From Aequorivita sublithincola DSM 14238 (lineage in GTDB: Bacteria > Bacteroidota > Bacteroidia > Flavobacteriales > Flavobacteriaceae): a stretch of 64,000 nucleotides of DNA. This document shows positions 22,832-32,061 of the stretch, piece by piece (the first letter of the stretch is position 1; every line of letters starts with the position of its first letter). The translations under genes were made by a program, and so were the position numbers. The stretch covers positions 399,001-463,000 of the forward strand of contig NC_018013.1 in NCBI RefSeq assembly GCF_000265385.1. The letters run 5' to 3'. The notes beneath the pieces are model-generated. The model was not told the DNA's origin, made no database searches, and saw nothing but the letters and a program-made list of their open reading frames with translations.

Positions 22832-24598
22832 TTAAATCGCTTCTTCCTCCATAAATTGAACTTCGTAAAGATTTCTGTAAAAACCGTTTTCAAGCTTCAG
22901 CAATTCTTTGTGCGTTCCTTCTTCCACAATTTTTCCAGCATCCATCACAATAATTTTATCAGCTTTTTTTATAGTTGCCAAACGGTGAGCTATAACTATG
23001 GACGTTCGGTCTTTGGTAATCTTATCTGTAGCTAATTGTATCAATTCTTCAGAATAAGTATCTACGGAAGAAGTTGCTTCATCCAAAACCAAAATACTCG
23101 GTTTGCTTACATACGCACGCAAAAATGAAATGAGTTGCCGCTGCCCAGAAGACAGCATACTGCCGCGTTCTTTTACATTATAATGATAACCTTCAGGAAG
23201 TGATTTAATAAATTTATGAACCCCAATTTCTTTAGCTGCCGCAATAACTTCTTCTTCGGAAATGTTAGGATTGTTAAGTGTTATATTATTCAAAATGGAA
23301 TCTGCGAAGAGGAAAACATCCTGCAAAACCACTGCGATTTGACTTCTAATTGAAGCCAATTTATAATCTTTTAGAGAAATTCCATCAATCAGAATATCAC
23401 CGCTGTTTATTTCGTAAAAACGGTTCAACAGATTGATGATTGTACTTTTCCCTGCTCCAGTTGCTCCTACAATCGCAACGGTTTCGCCTGGATTTGCTTT
23501 AAATGAAATCCCACGAATTACCTCTTCATTCTCATTATAACCAAAATGAACGTTTTTGAATTCAATTTCGCCTTTCGTACTAGCATAATCAACAGTTCCC
23601 GTATCCGGAATGTGCGATTTAGTATCTAGAATTCCAAAAACACGATTTGCCGCAACCATTCCCATTTGGAGGGTATTGAACTTATCTGCAATCTGCCGTA
23701 ATGGCCTAAAAAGCATTTCGGCATATTGAATAAAAGCCGTGATAATACCAAGAGTAACCAGACCACCACCAATTACGTTCAAACCACCATACCAAACAAC
23801 CAAACCTGTGGCTACGGCTCCCGTAGTTTCTGCAATTGGGAAGAAAATAGAGTTATACCAAACTGTTTTTATCCAAGCCTTTCTATGGTCTTTGTTTATT
23901 TCTTGAAAACGTTCATATTCAGTTTTTTCGCGAGTGAAAATCTGAACTATTTTCATTCCTGTTATTCGTTCTTGAACAAAGGTATTTAGGTTGGCTACTT
24001 GGTTCCGAACGTCTTCAAAAGCGACTTTCATTGCCTTTTGAAAAACTCGAGTAGCATATAATATGAAAGGTAAAACGATGAAAACTATTAAAGACAACTT
24101 CCAACTTTGATAAAGCATAAACCCAGCAATTACTAGCATTTTTAGTAAATCGCTAATAATCATAAAAAGTCCTTCGCTAAAAATACTGGAAATGGTTTCC
24201 ACGTCGTTCACCGCTCTGGTTGTTAATCTACCAACAGCGCTTTTATCAAAATACTTCATTTTGAAACTCATCATCAATCTGAAGAGTTGTTGGCGCATAT
24301 CGCGGATTACACTTTGGCCTAGCCAATTGGTGTAAAAAATAAAGGCAAATTGAAAAATAACTTCCAAAAAAAGCACGACCACCATCAAGATGATGTATTT
24401 CATAAACCCATCACCATCCTTAGGAACCATAGAATTGTCTATGGCCAATTGCAAAAGATAAGGCCGCAAGACAGCAAGCCCAGACATTATGATTGCTGCA
24501 AAAGCTACAAAATAAAAGATGCCACGATATGGCTTTGTGAAAGCTAATAATCGCTTAAAAAGCTTAAAATCGAATGCGTTACCTGAGGTTTCTGACAC
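22832..24598 (-). CDS. ABC exporter with fused membrane and ATPase domains (MsbA/MdlB-like)
   Basis: The 588-residue half-transporter has six helices in residues about 1-320 and an ATPase domain after that. The domain carries Walker A GATGAGKS, signature LSSGQRQ, Walker B SILVLDEATSS and the switch histidine in IVIAHRLA. It resembles multidrug/lipid exporters that work as dimers; the substrate cannot be told from sequence. It converges with cdaA with three bases between the stops and no visible terminator. An intergenic repeat tract lies upstream. Confidence 0.93.
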   Translation of the reverse strand: MSETSGNAFDFKLFKRLLAFTKPYRGIFYFVAFAAIIMSGLAVLRPYLLQLAIDNSMVPKDGDGFMKYIILMVVVLFLEVIFQFAFIFYTNWLGQSVIRDMRQQLFRLMMSFKMKYFDKSAVGRLTTRAVNDVETISSIFSEGLFMIISDLLKMLVIAGFMLYQSWKLSLIVFIVLPFILYATRVFQKAMKVAFEDVRNQVANLNTFVQERITGMKIVQIFTREKTEYERFQEINKDHRKAWIKTVWYNSIFFPIAETTGAVATGLVVWYGGLNVIGGGLVTLGIITAFIQYAEMLFRPLRQIADKFNTLQMGMVAANRVFGILDTKSHIPDTGTVDYASTKGEIEFKNVHFGYNENEEVIRGISFKANPGETVAIVGATGAGKSTIINLLNRFYEINSGDILIDGISLKDYKLASIRSQIAVVLQDVFLFADSILNNITLNNPNISEEEVIAAAKEIGVHKFIKSLPEGYHYNVKERGSMLSSGQRQLISFLRAYVSKPSILVLDEATSSVDTYSEELIQLATDKITKDRTSIVIAHRLATIKKADKIIVMDAGKIVEEGTHKELLKLENGFYRNLYEVQFMEEEAI

Positions 24599-24600
24599 TG

Positions 24601-24700
24601 TTATTTGTTAATCGTTAATTCGTTAATTGGTGATTCGTTAATTCGAGATTTGTTCATACTGTCATTGAGAGCGCAGCGAAACTATCTAATCAAGCTATCC
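24601..24700. repeat. TTAATTCG-rich repeat tract and GTCATTGAGAGCGCAGCG element
   Basis: The left half is made of imperfect copies of GTTAATTCG/GATTCGTTAATT. The right half begins GTCATTGAGAGCGCAGCGAA, which resembles dispersed repeats seen between genes in many flavobacteria. Similar TTAATTCG copies occur at 15318-15345 and 26105-26140. No gene is visible here. Confidence 0.55.
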
Positions 24701-25450
24701 CTACTCTTCTAAAAATATACTTTTTGGATAAAAAACTTTCGTCAAATACAATCCGTGGGCAGGTGCCGATGCTCCTGCTGCTTCCCTGCTTTTACCCTTT
24801 AATATTTCTTTGAAATCTTCCAAAGAAGTTTTCTCGTAACCCACATTTAAAAGCGTTCCAACAATTGCACGAACCATATTTCGCAAAAATCGGTCAGCGG
24901 CGATTGTAAAAATAAGGGTATTATTTTTGGTTTCCCAATGTGCTTTCACGATTGTACAATTGTACGTTTTTACATCGGTTTTTGAGCGTGAAAAGCATTG
25001 AAAATCTTTATGATGCAATAGCATTTCTGCTGCCTGATTCATCAATTCTACATTTGGCGGATTGTGAATTTGAAAAGCAAAATCTTCTGAAAAAGGATCT
25101 TTTCCGAGTGAAATAATATATTCATATTCTCTTTCCACAGCATGAAAACGAGCGTGCGCATCTTCCTTTACATTAAAAATATTTTTTACTGAAATATCTT
25201 TCGGAAGAAAAGAATTTATTCTGAAAATAAGTGCTTCTTTGTTTTCAATTTCTTCAAAATCAAAGTGTGCAAAAAGTTGTTTGGCGTGCACGCCTGTATC
25301 GGTTCTTCCAGCTCCAGTGAGTTTTATTTCCTTCCGAAATAAGGTTGAAAGCGTTTCTTCCAAAACCTGTTGTACGCTCAATTGCTCTGGCTGGCGTTGC
25401 CATCCAAAGTAGTTTTTGCCGTTGTAGGCTATTTCAATAAAATATCGCAA
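24701..25450 (-). CDS. truA: tRNA pseudouridine synthase A
   Basis: TruA makes pseudouridine at tRNA positions 38-40. The catalytic Asp is in GAGRTDTGVHA. The N-terminus YFIEIAYNGKNYFGWQRQP and later FLRNMVRAIVGTLLNVG also fit. I place the start at TTG 25450 (MRYFIEIAYNG, 249 residues), the usual family N-terminus. An exact TAnnTTTG element on the minus strand (25479-25472) would overlap any start at 25474, which also argues for the shorter form. The product ends in a basic/hydrophobic tail. Confidence 0.94.
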   Translation of the reverse strand: MRYFIEIAYNGKNYFGWQRQPEQLSVQQVLEETLSTLFRKEIKLTGAGRTDTGVHAKQLFAHFDFEEIENKEALIFRINSFLPKDISVKNIFNVKEDAHARFHAVEREYEYIISLGKDPFSEDFAFQIHNPPNVELMNQAAEMLLHHKDFQCFSRSKTDVKTYNCTIVKAHWETKNNTLIFTIAADRFLRNMVRAIVGTLLNVGYEKTSLEDFKEILKGKSREAAGASAPAHGLYLTKVFYPKSIFLEE

Positions 25451-25471
25451 TTTGTTTTTTTTCGGAATCGA

Positions 25472-25479
25472 CAAAATTA
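25472..25479 (-). promoter_or_regulatory. Candidate -7 element of truA
   Basis: The minus strand reads TAATTTTG, 22 bases ahead of the preferred TTG start. It helps decide between the two possible truA starts. No -33 TTTG is seen. Confidence 0.4.
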
Positions 25480-25605
25480 CAATTTACTTTAAAGAGTTTA
25501 GAAGTTTAGGAGTTTAAAAATTTAGGAGCCTGACGCAGAGTTGCCTTTTTATTGAGACAAAACCAAAATATTAAATAACTTCGCTGCACAGTAAAATAAT
25601 CTATT

Positions 25606-26100
25606 TTGAAAAAAATTCTGCTCTTAAGCGACACGCATAGTTATATAGACGAAAAAATCCTGAAATACGTCAAAGAAGCTGACGAAGTGTGGCATGCTGG
25701 CGATATTGGCGATCTTGCAGTAACAGATACCATCAAAAAGCTAAAACCTTTGCGGGCGGTTTATGGAAATATTGACAACACGGAAGCTAGGATGGAATTT
25801 CCGCTTCACAACCGTTTTATGTGTGAAAACGTTGACGTTTGGATAACACACATTGGCGGCTATCCTGGAAAGTACAATCCTTCAATTCGAAAAGAAATTT
25901 ATGCTAATCCTCCGAAAATTTTCATTTGTGGCCATTCACATATTTTAAAAGTAATGCCAGATAAAACCACGGGATTACTTCATATGAACCCTGGCGCAGT
26001 TGGAAAACATGGTTTTCAGAAAGTGCGAACGATGCTAAGATTTGAGATTGATGGCGAAAAAATTCAGAATCTGGAAGTTATTGAATTTGGGAATCGCTGA
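25606..26100 (+). CDS. YfcE/MJ0936-like metallophosphoesterase
   Basis: The 164-residue protein has the metal-binding motifs of small calcineurin-like phosphodiesterases: SDTHSY, WHAGDIGD, YGNID, THIGGYPG and CGHSH. Such enzymes cleave phosphodiesters with two metal ions; the natural substrate is not known. The start is TTG at 25606 (MKKILLLSDTH); no ATG lies nearby. It follows truA divergently across 155 bases that hold only AT-rich sequence with short GTTTAG-type repeats. Confidence 0.9.
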   Translation: MKKILLLSDTHSYIDEKILKYVKEADEVWHAGDIGDLAVTDTIKKLKPLRAVYGNIDNTEARMEFPLHNRFMCENVDVWITHIGGYPGKYNPSIRKEIYANPPKIFICGHSHILKVMPDKTTGLLHMNPGAVGKHGFQKVRTMLRFEIDGEKIQNLEVIEFGNR

Positions 26101-26231
26101 TTTGGGATTCGTTGATTTGTTAATTCGTTAATTCGTTAATTCGAGATTAGGGATTAGGGATTAGGGATTCGGTAATTTGGAGTTTTGAAAATTGGAATTT
26201 GGGGATTTGTTTGGTCCCGATAGCTATCGGG
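26101..26231. repeat. Intergenic short-period repeats and CCCGATAGCTATCGGG palindrome
   Basis: The stretch holds TTAATTCGTTAATTCG copies, then three GGGATTA units in a row. It ends with the 16-base perfect palindrome CCCGATAGCTATCGGG at 26216-26231. The same palindrome occurs at 49883-49900, and a related core sits in the hairpin at 59676-59693. Confidence 0.65.
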
Positions 26232-26281
26232 CTGTTTTTTGAAAATTGAAATTTTGGGGTTTTTTGTTTTGGAACAAAACC

Positions 26282-26313
26282 AAAAAACCCCCGAAGTTGG
26301 CATACTCCGAGGG
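26282..26313 (-). terminator. Terminator of the DUF4293 gene
   Basis: CCCCCGAAG (26288-26296) pairs with CTCCGAGGG (26305-26313) with two G-U pairs. On the minus strand six U follow (26287-26282). A second, AT-rich fold (GGGGTTTTTTG with CAAAAAACCCC) overlaps it from the left and could serve the plus-strand gene. Confidence 0.75.
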
Positions 26314-26339
26314 TCTTGCACTAATATACCAAGATCGGT

Positions 26340-26750
26340 TTATCGTAAACGATCAACAGATTTTACGAGGTCCTCATCCCTTTTTATGGCCTTATTTGCC
26401 AGCACTAAAAACACGATAGAAATGATGGGAAAAAGCACCCCAATACCCTTCTCTGAAACAATTGTTTCTCCGGATAAAGTTAGCAACCTGTAAACGAAAA
26501 CTCCCAGTAATACAAAGTTTGATATGATGTTTAAACGGTTAAGCACAAACTGTAACTGCCGTTTTTTGAAACTTAAAATTGAAATAATAGCCAACGCAAT
26601 GGAAACAAATATCAACCCAAAGATTAAAGGTTCATTGCGATCCATTATTATGGAACCATCTTTACCTAAAACATTGGGAAACCACATAAATAAAGATCCC
26701 ATTATTAAAACGGAAATAAACAAATAGATGGTTTGAATGCGTTGAATCAT
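26340..26750 (-). CDS. DUF4293 membrane protein
   Basis: From the ATG at 26750 the 136-residue product begins MIQRIQTIYLFISVLIMGS, the typical start of DUF4293, a family of four-helix membrane proteins confined to Bacteroidota. A start five codons upstream (26765) is less typical. Four hydrophobic segments are visible, with a short polar loop after the first (WFPNVLGKDGSIIMDRNEP). It is regularly found next to rho in this phylum, as here, divergently. No function is known. Confidence 0.9.
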   Translation of the reverse strand: MIQRIQTIYLFISVLIMGSLFMWFPNVLGKDGSIIMDRNEPLIFGLIFVSIALAIISILSFKKRQLQFVLNRLNIISNFVLLGVFVYRLLTLSGETIVSEKGIGVLFPIISIVFLVLANKAIKRDEDLVKSVDRLR

Positions 26751-26773
26751 ATTGTAAAAACTCAATTGAGCTG

Positions 26774-26781
26774 CAAAAATA
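26774..26781 (-). promoter_or_regulatory. Candidate -7 element of the DUF4293 gene
   Basis: The minus strand reads TATTTTTG, an exact TAnnTTTG, 24 bases ahead of the preferred ATG at 26750. This fits the shorter start. Confidence 0.4.
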
Positions 26782-26952
26782 CGCTATCTTTTTAAAAAAA
26801 ATAACAGTACTTTTTAATTTATTATTGTATCATTGCAGTATCTATTCGTAACCAACTCAATCAAGGTTACTTAGTCTTCTAATAAATTTTTCAACGTACT
26901 TACCTTCTCGAAAGGAACTAATAGTATCAACTTAAACTACAGTATTTTCTAC

Positions 26953-28680
26953 ATGTTTGAAATTTCAGATTTAAAAAACAAAAAGCTGCCTGAACTTCAG
27001 GATATTGCAAAAGAACTTAATGTGCCTAAATATCGCACACAAAAAAAATTGGACTTGGTCTATCAAATTCTTGACTACCAAGCCGCAAATCCTAAAGCCG
27101 TAAAAGCTGTTCTAAAGGCAGAAGAAACTTCTTCTGAAGCAAAAAAACCAGAAACTCCTACTGCTGCAAAAGCTACTACGTCTTCAAAAGACAGTAAGGA
27201 TAAGGATGAAAAGCCACGTCCGCCAAGGAATGAAAATCGGAACAAAAAGCCACAACCACCAAAACCGAATCGTCCTAAAAAAGATGATGACGACAAAAAA
27301 GGGAGTGACGATAAAGATTCTAAAGACGACAAACGTTCTAACGATAAAAGAGACGATAAAAAACCTCAGCATTCCAAGTCTAATTCCAATGATTCGGATA
27401 ACAGACAGAAAAACCAACGCAACGACAATCACAATTCTGACAACCGCCAAAAGCACCAAAATAGCAAGCAGAAAGATGGTAACGTGCAAGAAAACAGAAC
27501 TCAGGACAACAGAAATAACGGTAATAAAGACTCCCGCAATCGATACAGAGAACCAGATTATGAGTTTGATGGCATAATTGAAAGCGAAGGCGTTTTAGAC
27601 ATTATGCAAGATGGCTACGGCTTTTTGCGTTCTAGTGACTACAACTATCTTTCTTCTCCTGATGATATTTATGTTTCTCAATCACAAATTCGTCTTTTCG
27701 GTTTAAAAACTGGAGACACTGTATTAGGTGAAGTACGCCCACCAAAAGAAGGTGAAAAATATTTCCCATTAATTAAGGTGAATAAAATAAACGGTCTAAA
27801 CCCAAATGTGGTTCGCGATCGTATTTCATTCGAACACTTAACGCCGCTTTTCCCGCAAGAAAAATTCAACCTTGCTGATAAGCAGAGTACTATTTCTACG
27901 AGAATAATGGATCTTTTTACTCCTATTGGAAAAGGACAACGTGGAATGATTGTGTCTCAACCTAAAACGGGTAAGACCATGTTGCTGAAGGATATTGCAA
28001 ACGCAATAGCCGCAAACCATCCAGAAGTTTATCAAATAGTTCTTTTAATTGATGAACGCCCTGAAGAAGTTACCGATATGCAACGTAATGTACGTGGCGA
28101 AGTAGTTGCTTCAACTTTTGATAAAGAAGCTACGGAACACGTTCGTGTTGCAAATCTTGTTATTGACAAAGCAAAAAGATTGGTAGAATGTGGTCACGAT
28201 GTGGTTATTCTTCTAGATTCCATAACCCGTTTGGCACGTGCTTACAACACTGTTCAGCCTGCCAGTGGTAAAATATTGAGTGGTGGTGTGGATGCGAATG
28301 CGCTTCACAAACCAAAACGTTTCTTTGGTGCTGCCCGTAATATTGAAAACGGTGGGTCATTGACTATCATTGCTACCGCACTTACAGAAACTGGCTCTAA
28401 AATGGACGAAGTTATTTTTGAAGAATTTAAAGGAACTGGAAACATGGAGCTTCAATTGGATAGAAAAATTTCTAATAGAAGAATTTTCCCAGCTATTGAC
28501 CTTACTTCTTCAAGTACTCGTAGAGACGACTTATTACTTGATGAAACTACACTTCAACGTATGTGGGTGCTGCGAAAATACCTTGCAGACATGAATCCTG
28601 TAGAAGCAATGGAGTTCATTAACGATCGTATTAAACAGACTAAAAACAACGAAGAGTTTTTGATTTCGATGAACGGATAA
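26953..28680 (+). CDS. rho: Transcription termination factor Rho with long disordered insert
   Basis: The 575-residue Rho is about 155 longer than the E. coli protein. Residues 1-45 are the Rho N-terminal helix-turn domain ([20 protein letters not shown]). Residues about 55-203 are a low-complexity insert made almost wholly of D, K, N, R, S, Q and P. Residues about 205-275 are the cold-shock-like RNA-binding fold ([13 protein letters not shown]). The hexameric ATPase follows, with SQPKTGKTM (Walker A), [15 protein letters not shown] and [16 protein letters not shown] (secondary RNA site). The insert is typical of Bacteroidota Rho and can drive condensate formation in relatives. Confidence 0.96.
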   Translation: MFEISDLKNKKLPELQDIAKELNVPKYRTQKKLDLVYQILDYQAANPKAVKAVLKAEETSSEAKKPETPTAAKATTSSKDSKDKDEKPRPPRNENRNKKPQPPKPNRPKKDDDDKKGSDDKDSKDDKRSNDKRDDKKPQHSKSNSNDSDNRQKNQRNDNHNSDNRQKHQNSKQKDGNVQENRTQDNRNNGNKDSRNRYREPDYEFDGIIESEGVLDIMQDGYGFLRSSDYNYLSSPDDIYVSQSQIRLFGLKTGDTVLGEVRPPKEGEKYFPLIKVNKINGLNPNVVRDRISFEHLTPLFPQEKFNLADKQSTISTRIMDLFTPIGKGQRGMIVSQPKTGKTMLLKDIANAIAANHPEVYQIVLLIDERPEEVTDMQRNVRGEVVASTFDKEATEHVRVANLVIDKAKRLVECGHDVVILLDSITRLARAYNTVQPASGKILSGGVDANALHKPKRFFGAARNIENGGSLTIIATALTETGSKMDEVIFEEFKGTGNMELQLDRKISNRRIFPAIDLTSSSTRRDDLLLDETTLQRMWVLRKYLADMNPVEAMEFINDRIKQTKNNEEFLISMNG

Positions 28681-28697
28681 AAATTCTTTAATATTTA

Positions 28698-28736
28698 AAA
28701 AAATCCCCGGAAGCTCTGGTTTTCGGGGATTTTTAT
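28698..28736. terminator. Bidirectional terminator between rho and the LytTR gene
   Basis: AATCCCCGGAA (28702-28712) pairs with TTTCGGGGATT (28721-28731) with one G-U, flanked by A-run and T-run. It serves rho on the plus strand. The stop codon of the regulator on the other strand lies in its T-run, so it can end that operon too. Confidence 0.85.
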
Positions 28737-29428
28737 TTAATGCCCAAAGCCGAATGCACATCGTTCTTATAACTTCTGCCAATAGGTAATCGTTTTCCAC
28801 GTATTTCAATTTCTTGCGCATCCACAAGGTCTATTTTCGGTTTTGCTACGATATAGGAACGATGAATGCGAAGAAATGAATCAGGCAACTGTTTTTCTAG
28901 CTCACTGATTGCTATTCGCGTTTGAATAACATTGGATTCGGTCACGATTTTTACATTTTCTCGTTGACTTTCAATATATATAATTGACTGAAAAGCAATG
29001 CGCGCCTTCTTTTTATTTACCGTAAAGAATAATCCGTCGTTTATAATTTCTACTGTTGGAAGAATTTCTTTATTTGTTTGATTTGCAGATTTTTGAACAG
29101 CAACCATAAAACGACAAAATTCAATGGGTTTTAACAAATAATCCAATACATTATAATCATAACTTTTAAGCGCAAATTCTTGATAAGCCGTAGTAATGAT
29201 AACCATTGGCGGGTTTTTCAATGTGCTCAAAAATTCCAAACCTTTCAATTTTGGTAGATGGATATCAAGAAAAATTAAATCGATCTTCTTTTCGTTTAAA
29301 ATCTTCATTGCTGCAAGAGCATCGGTACAAGTTTTTTCCAATTTTAAAAAAGGAACTTGGCTGATAAAATCGACCATTATATCCATTGCCAATGGCTCAT
29401 CTTCAACTACAATACATTTAATTATCAT
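28733..29428 (-). CDS. LytTR-family response regulator
   Basis: The 231-residue protein has a receiver domain (residues about 3-118) with phosphoacceptor Asp55 in LIFLDIHLPK and acidic pair VVEDEP. A C-terminal LytTR DNA-binding domain follows (YIESQRENVKIVT and LRIHRSYIV). Such regulators bind paired direct repeats. Its ATG overlaps the stop of the LytS-type kinase by four bases (29425-29428), so the pair is a co-translated two-component system. Confidence 0.94.
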   Translation of the reverse strand: MIIKCIVVEDEPLAMDIMVDFISQVPFLKLEKTCTDALAAMKILNEKKIDLIFLDIHLPKLKGLEFLSTLKNPPMVIITTAYQEFALKSYDYNVLDYLLKPIEFCRFMVAVQKSANQTNKEILPTVEIINDGLFFTVNKKKARIAFQSIIYIESQRENVKIVTESNVIQTRIAISELEKQLPDSFLRIHRSYIVAKPKIDLVDAQEIEIRGKRLPIGRSYKNDVHSALGIK

Positions 29429-30501
29429 ACTTTTTGAATTAAATTGAGTGAAAGTTCAGCAATGAATTTTTGGTTTTCCTTTTTCGTTTGAAGCGTAAAA
29501 TCTTGATACATCAACTCCAATTGACGATTTAAATTTTTTAAACCAATTCCTTCTTCTTCATCATTAATAACGCTGGGCTCGAATGAGTTTTCAACTTTAA
29601 AATACAATTCATTTTTAACGAGTTTCAATTCAATAAATATGAAAGAATTGGTCGTAGATTGGCTTGCGCCATGTTTAAAAGCATTTTCAACAAAAGGAGT
29701 TAAAATGTTTGGCATTATTTGCGCGTTCAAATCGTCCAATTCGTGTTTAAAATCAATTTTAAGTCTTTCATCGTAGCGTATTTTATGCAACTCAATATAA
29801 TCTTTTAAAAAATCCAATTCTTTTTCAATAGTTATGGATTGATGTTTCGTTTCATACATCACAAACCTTAGAAGTTTTGAAAGTTTAATCACAACTTCGG
29901 GAGTTTTATCAGACTTTTTTCGCGCTAAAGAATAGATATTATTCAATGTATTAAATAGAAAATGTGGGTTGATTTGAGATTTCAGCAGACTTAATTCGGT
30001 TTTCAGTTTTTCCTTTACTAACAATTGTTCTCTTTCGCGAAGTCTTTGACCGTTGGACATCTGTTTTAGCGCAATGGCCAGACAGGCAATAAAAACCTTA
30101 TCCATAAAAGAATTTACGATTCCCTGATAGCCAAATATTTCAACAATATCTAAGCCTTTATAAAGAGTTGTTAAAAACAGATAAACCACTATGAGTTGCG
30201 CCAGAATACTGAACAAAATAAGTGTTGTACTAAGCGAAAAAATCAATTTATATCGATTGGGTTTTTCAACGGAATATTTTGAAAGAAAATGAAACATCAC
30301 ATAAACCATCGGCAACTTGATTGCCAAAAGGATTATAGTTTCGGTTAAAAAGGAAATTTTGAAAGCTTCCCAAACCGAAAGTTGGTATTGATTTAACATC
30401 CATAAAAAGTCTGTATAGACTTCAAATGAATGATACGCCAACCAAAAGAAAACGTGTCTTACCCATCTTTTTTGCATCGCATAAAAATACGGTTTTGGCA
30501 T
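29425..30501 (-). CDS. LytS-type sensor histidine kinase
   Basis: The 358-residue protein starts with four to five membrane helices (about residues 10-150) and no large periplasmic sensor. It then has the His_kinase domain with phosphoacceptor motif SQINPHFLFNTLNN and a GHKL ATPase (TPFVENAFKHGA as the N box, EEGIGLKNLNRQL as the G box). It phosphorylates the LytTR protein encoded next to it. The signal sensed is unknown. It is divergent from a T9SS-tailed kelch gene, which is a plausible target. Confidence 0.92.
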   Translation of the reverse strand: MPKPYFYAMQKRWVRHVFFWLAYHSFEVYTDFLWMLNQYQLSVWEAFKISFLTETIILLAIKLPMVYVMFHFLSKYSVEKPNRYKLIFSLSTTLILFSILAQLIVVYLFLTTLYKGLDIVEIFGYQGIVNSFMDKVFIACLAIALKQMSNGQRLREREQLLVKEKLKTELSLLKSQINPHFLFNTLNNIYSLARKKSDKTPEVVIKLSKLLRFVMYETKHQSITIEKELDFLKDYIELHKIRYDERLKIDFKHELDDLNAQIMPNILTPFVENAFKHGASQSTTNSFIFIELKLVKNELYFKVENSFEPSVINDEEEGIGLKNLNRQLELMYQDFTLQTKKENQKFIAELSLNLIQKV

Positions 30502-30544
30502 TAATTTTTAAGGAATTGCTACAAACAACCTGTTTTTGTACACC

Positions 30545-30581
30545 AATGACATTTTTCGATACTCTTTGGCAATTAATGACA
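30545..30581. promoter_or_regulatory. Paired AATGACA direct repeats between LytS and kelch genes
   Basis: AATGACA occurs at 30545-30551 and 30575-30581, followed by similar TTTTTCG/ATTCG. The 30-base spacing is about three helical turns. LytTR regulators bind direct repeats of about this length, so this could be an autoregulatory or target site. The match is short and may be chance. Confidence 0.3.
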
Positions 30582-30692
30582 ATTCGTAAACTTACAAATG
30601 TTATTCATTGATGATGGTGATATGTCTGCAACGGCTTGAAATTAGAGCCTTTCAAATGAATTAATTTTAGTCGAATTCTAAACCAAATCATT

Positions 30693-31946
30693 ATGAAAAA
30701 ACTTCTAACATTTTCCGTATTTCTTTTACTCGCAGCACCAAATTTAATCGCCCAATGGAGCGCAGGTGCCGATATTCCTGAACGAATACGCGCTGGGCAA
30801 ACCATAGGTTATAGTAATGCTGGCGATGGCTATCTTTTTATGGTTTCTGGACGAAATCAAGCAGGTATTATTACGCCGATTACGCAACGTTATCAATTGA
30901 GTTCAAACACTTGGTCTAATGTTTCGCCACCACCTACTCAGCTTTTGGGTGGTTCTATTGCGATTTTGAAGGACACGATTTACACTATTGGCGGACTTTT
31001 GACTACTCCTGGGAATGCTATTAAAAAGGTACGTAAATATAATATAGCTTCAAATTCTTGGTCCGATGCCGCAGATTTTCCCAAAACCATTGTTGATGCG
31101 AGAGCCGTTGCTTATCAGGATAGTTTGATATATGTAGTTGGCGGCTACCAAAATAAAACTTATTTATATAATAGTAATTACAACCGCTGGCGTGAAGCTA
31201 CGCCAATCTTGCCTCTAGGCAGCAGTTTAGCCTGGGGCGGTTTTGCGATTCACAGTAACAAACTGGTTTATATAGGTGGCAGCGATGCGTTTATGTCTAA
31301 CAATTATTGGAATACAGTTCGCGTTGGAACCATTGATGCAAACGACCGTTCCATAATTACTTGGGAAGAAAAAACACCATTTCCAGGTCAAACCCGAACT
31401 TTTTTTGAAGCACAAACCTGGCGCGATGGTGTAATTATGACGGGCGGTAGCACCGACAATACTTTTAATACTTTTTCTGATGAAACCTATTTTTACAATC
31501 CAGACACTAATGTTTGGACACAATTATCATCAAAACCAACAGCCTGGGTAACGGGAAATAGTGCTTCGGTTTTTATTGGTAATATTTCAAAATTGATTTG
31601 TGCTTCTGGGTTTCAAACAGAATATCTTTTCGAAACAGAGATTTTTTCACAGGAGGGGAGCCTCTCTATAAACGATTATTCGACAAATGAATGTGGGTTG
31701 GAAAATTTTAAAATTTCAAAAAAAGACACAATAACACTTAGCTTTTGTCTTAACGAAGATGGCTCTTTAAATATAGAAATTAGAGATATCCAAGGCCGAA
31801 TTATAAAGAAAACAGAACCGAATATAAACACTGCGGGCAAATATTCAATTTCTTTGGAAGGATTAAATGTTGCAAATGGAACTTATTTCTGCACAATTTC
31901 GCAGAATGGAAATTCTAAAACGAAAAGGATGTTGGTTTCAAATTAG
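30693..31946 (+). CDS. Secreted kelch-repeat protein with type IX secretion sorting tail
   Basis: The 417-residue product has a signal peptide (MKKLLTFSVFLLLAAPNLIA). Kelch-type propeller blades fill about residues 25-320 (DTIYTIGGLLTTP, SLIYVVGGYQNK, NKLVYIGGSDAF, GVIMTGGSTDNT). A C-terminal beta sandwich, about residues 340-417, ends NGNSKTKRMLVSN, like a type A T9SS sorting domain. It should be exported across the outer membrane and attached or released. The binding partner is unknown. A stem-loop terminator follows. Confidence 0.88.
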   Translation: MKKLLTFSVFLLLAAPNLIAQWSAGADIPERIRAGQTIGYSNAGDGYLFMVSGRNQAGIITPITQRYQLSSNTWSNVSPPPTQLLGGSIAILKDTIYTIGGLLTTPGNAIKKVRKYNIASNSWSDAADFPKTIVDARAVAYQDSLIYVVGGYQNKTYLYNSNYNRWREATPILPLGSSLAWGGFAIHSNKLVYIGGSDAFMSNNYWNTVRVGTIDANDRSIITWEEKTPFPGQTRTFFEAQTWRDGVIMTGGSTDNTFNTFSDETYFYNPDTNVWTQLSSKPTAWVTGNSASVFIGNISKLICASGFQTEYLFETEIFSQEGSLSINDYSTNECGLENFKISKKDTITLSFCLNEDGSLNIEIRDIQGRIIKKTEPNINTAGKYSISLEGLNVANGTYFCTISQNGNSKTKRMLVSN

Positions 31947-31970
31947 TGAAAAAGTCTCTTTGTTTGATTT

Positions 31971-32001
31971 AGTGCGCTACAATTTAGCGCACTATTTTTT
32001 T
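31971..32001 (+). terminator. Terminator of the kelch gene
   Basis: AGTGCGCTA (31971-31979) pairs perfectly with TAGCGCACT (31985-31993) around a 5-base loop, followed by A-T-rich sequence with seven T. It lies 25 bases past the kelch stop. Confidence 0.82.
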
Positions 32002-32061
32002 ATAGACATTTCGTTTACATTTAAAAATAGAGATTTATATATCTTTGATAAAAACTATTTT

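Noticed and set aside
25451..25474. Longer truA start at 25474
   Set aside because: It would lie inside an exact TAnnTTTG promoter element and add eight residues not typical of TruA.
27184..27577. Overlapping frames of 100-120 codons in the Rho insert
   Set aside because: They come from the A-rich, low-complexity coding sequence of the disordered segment and have no promoter or family match.
31867..32061. 65-codon N-terminal extension of the M14 peptidase
   Set aside because: It overlaps the kelch gene and its terminator and lacks family character. The ATG at 32062 gives a proper signal peptide.
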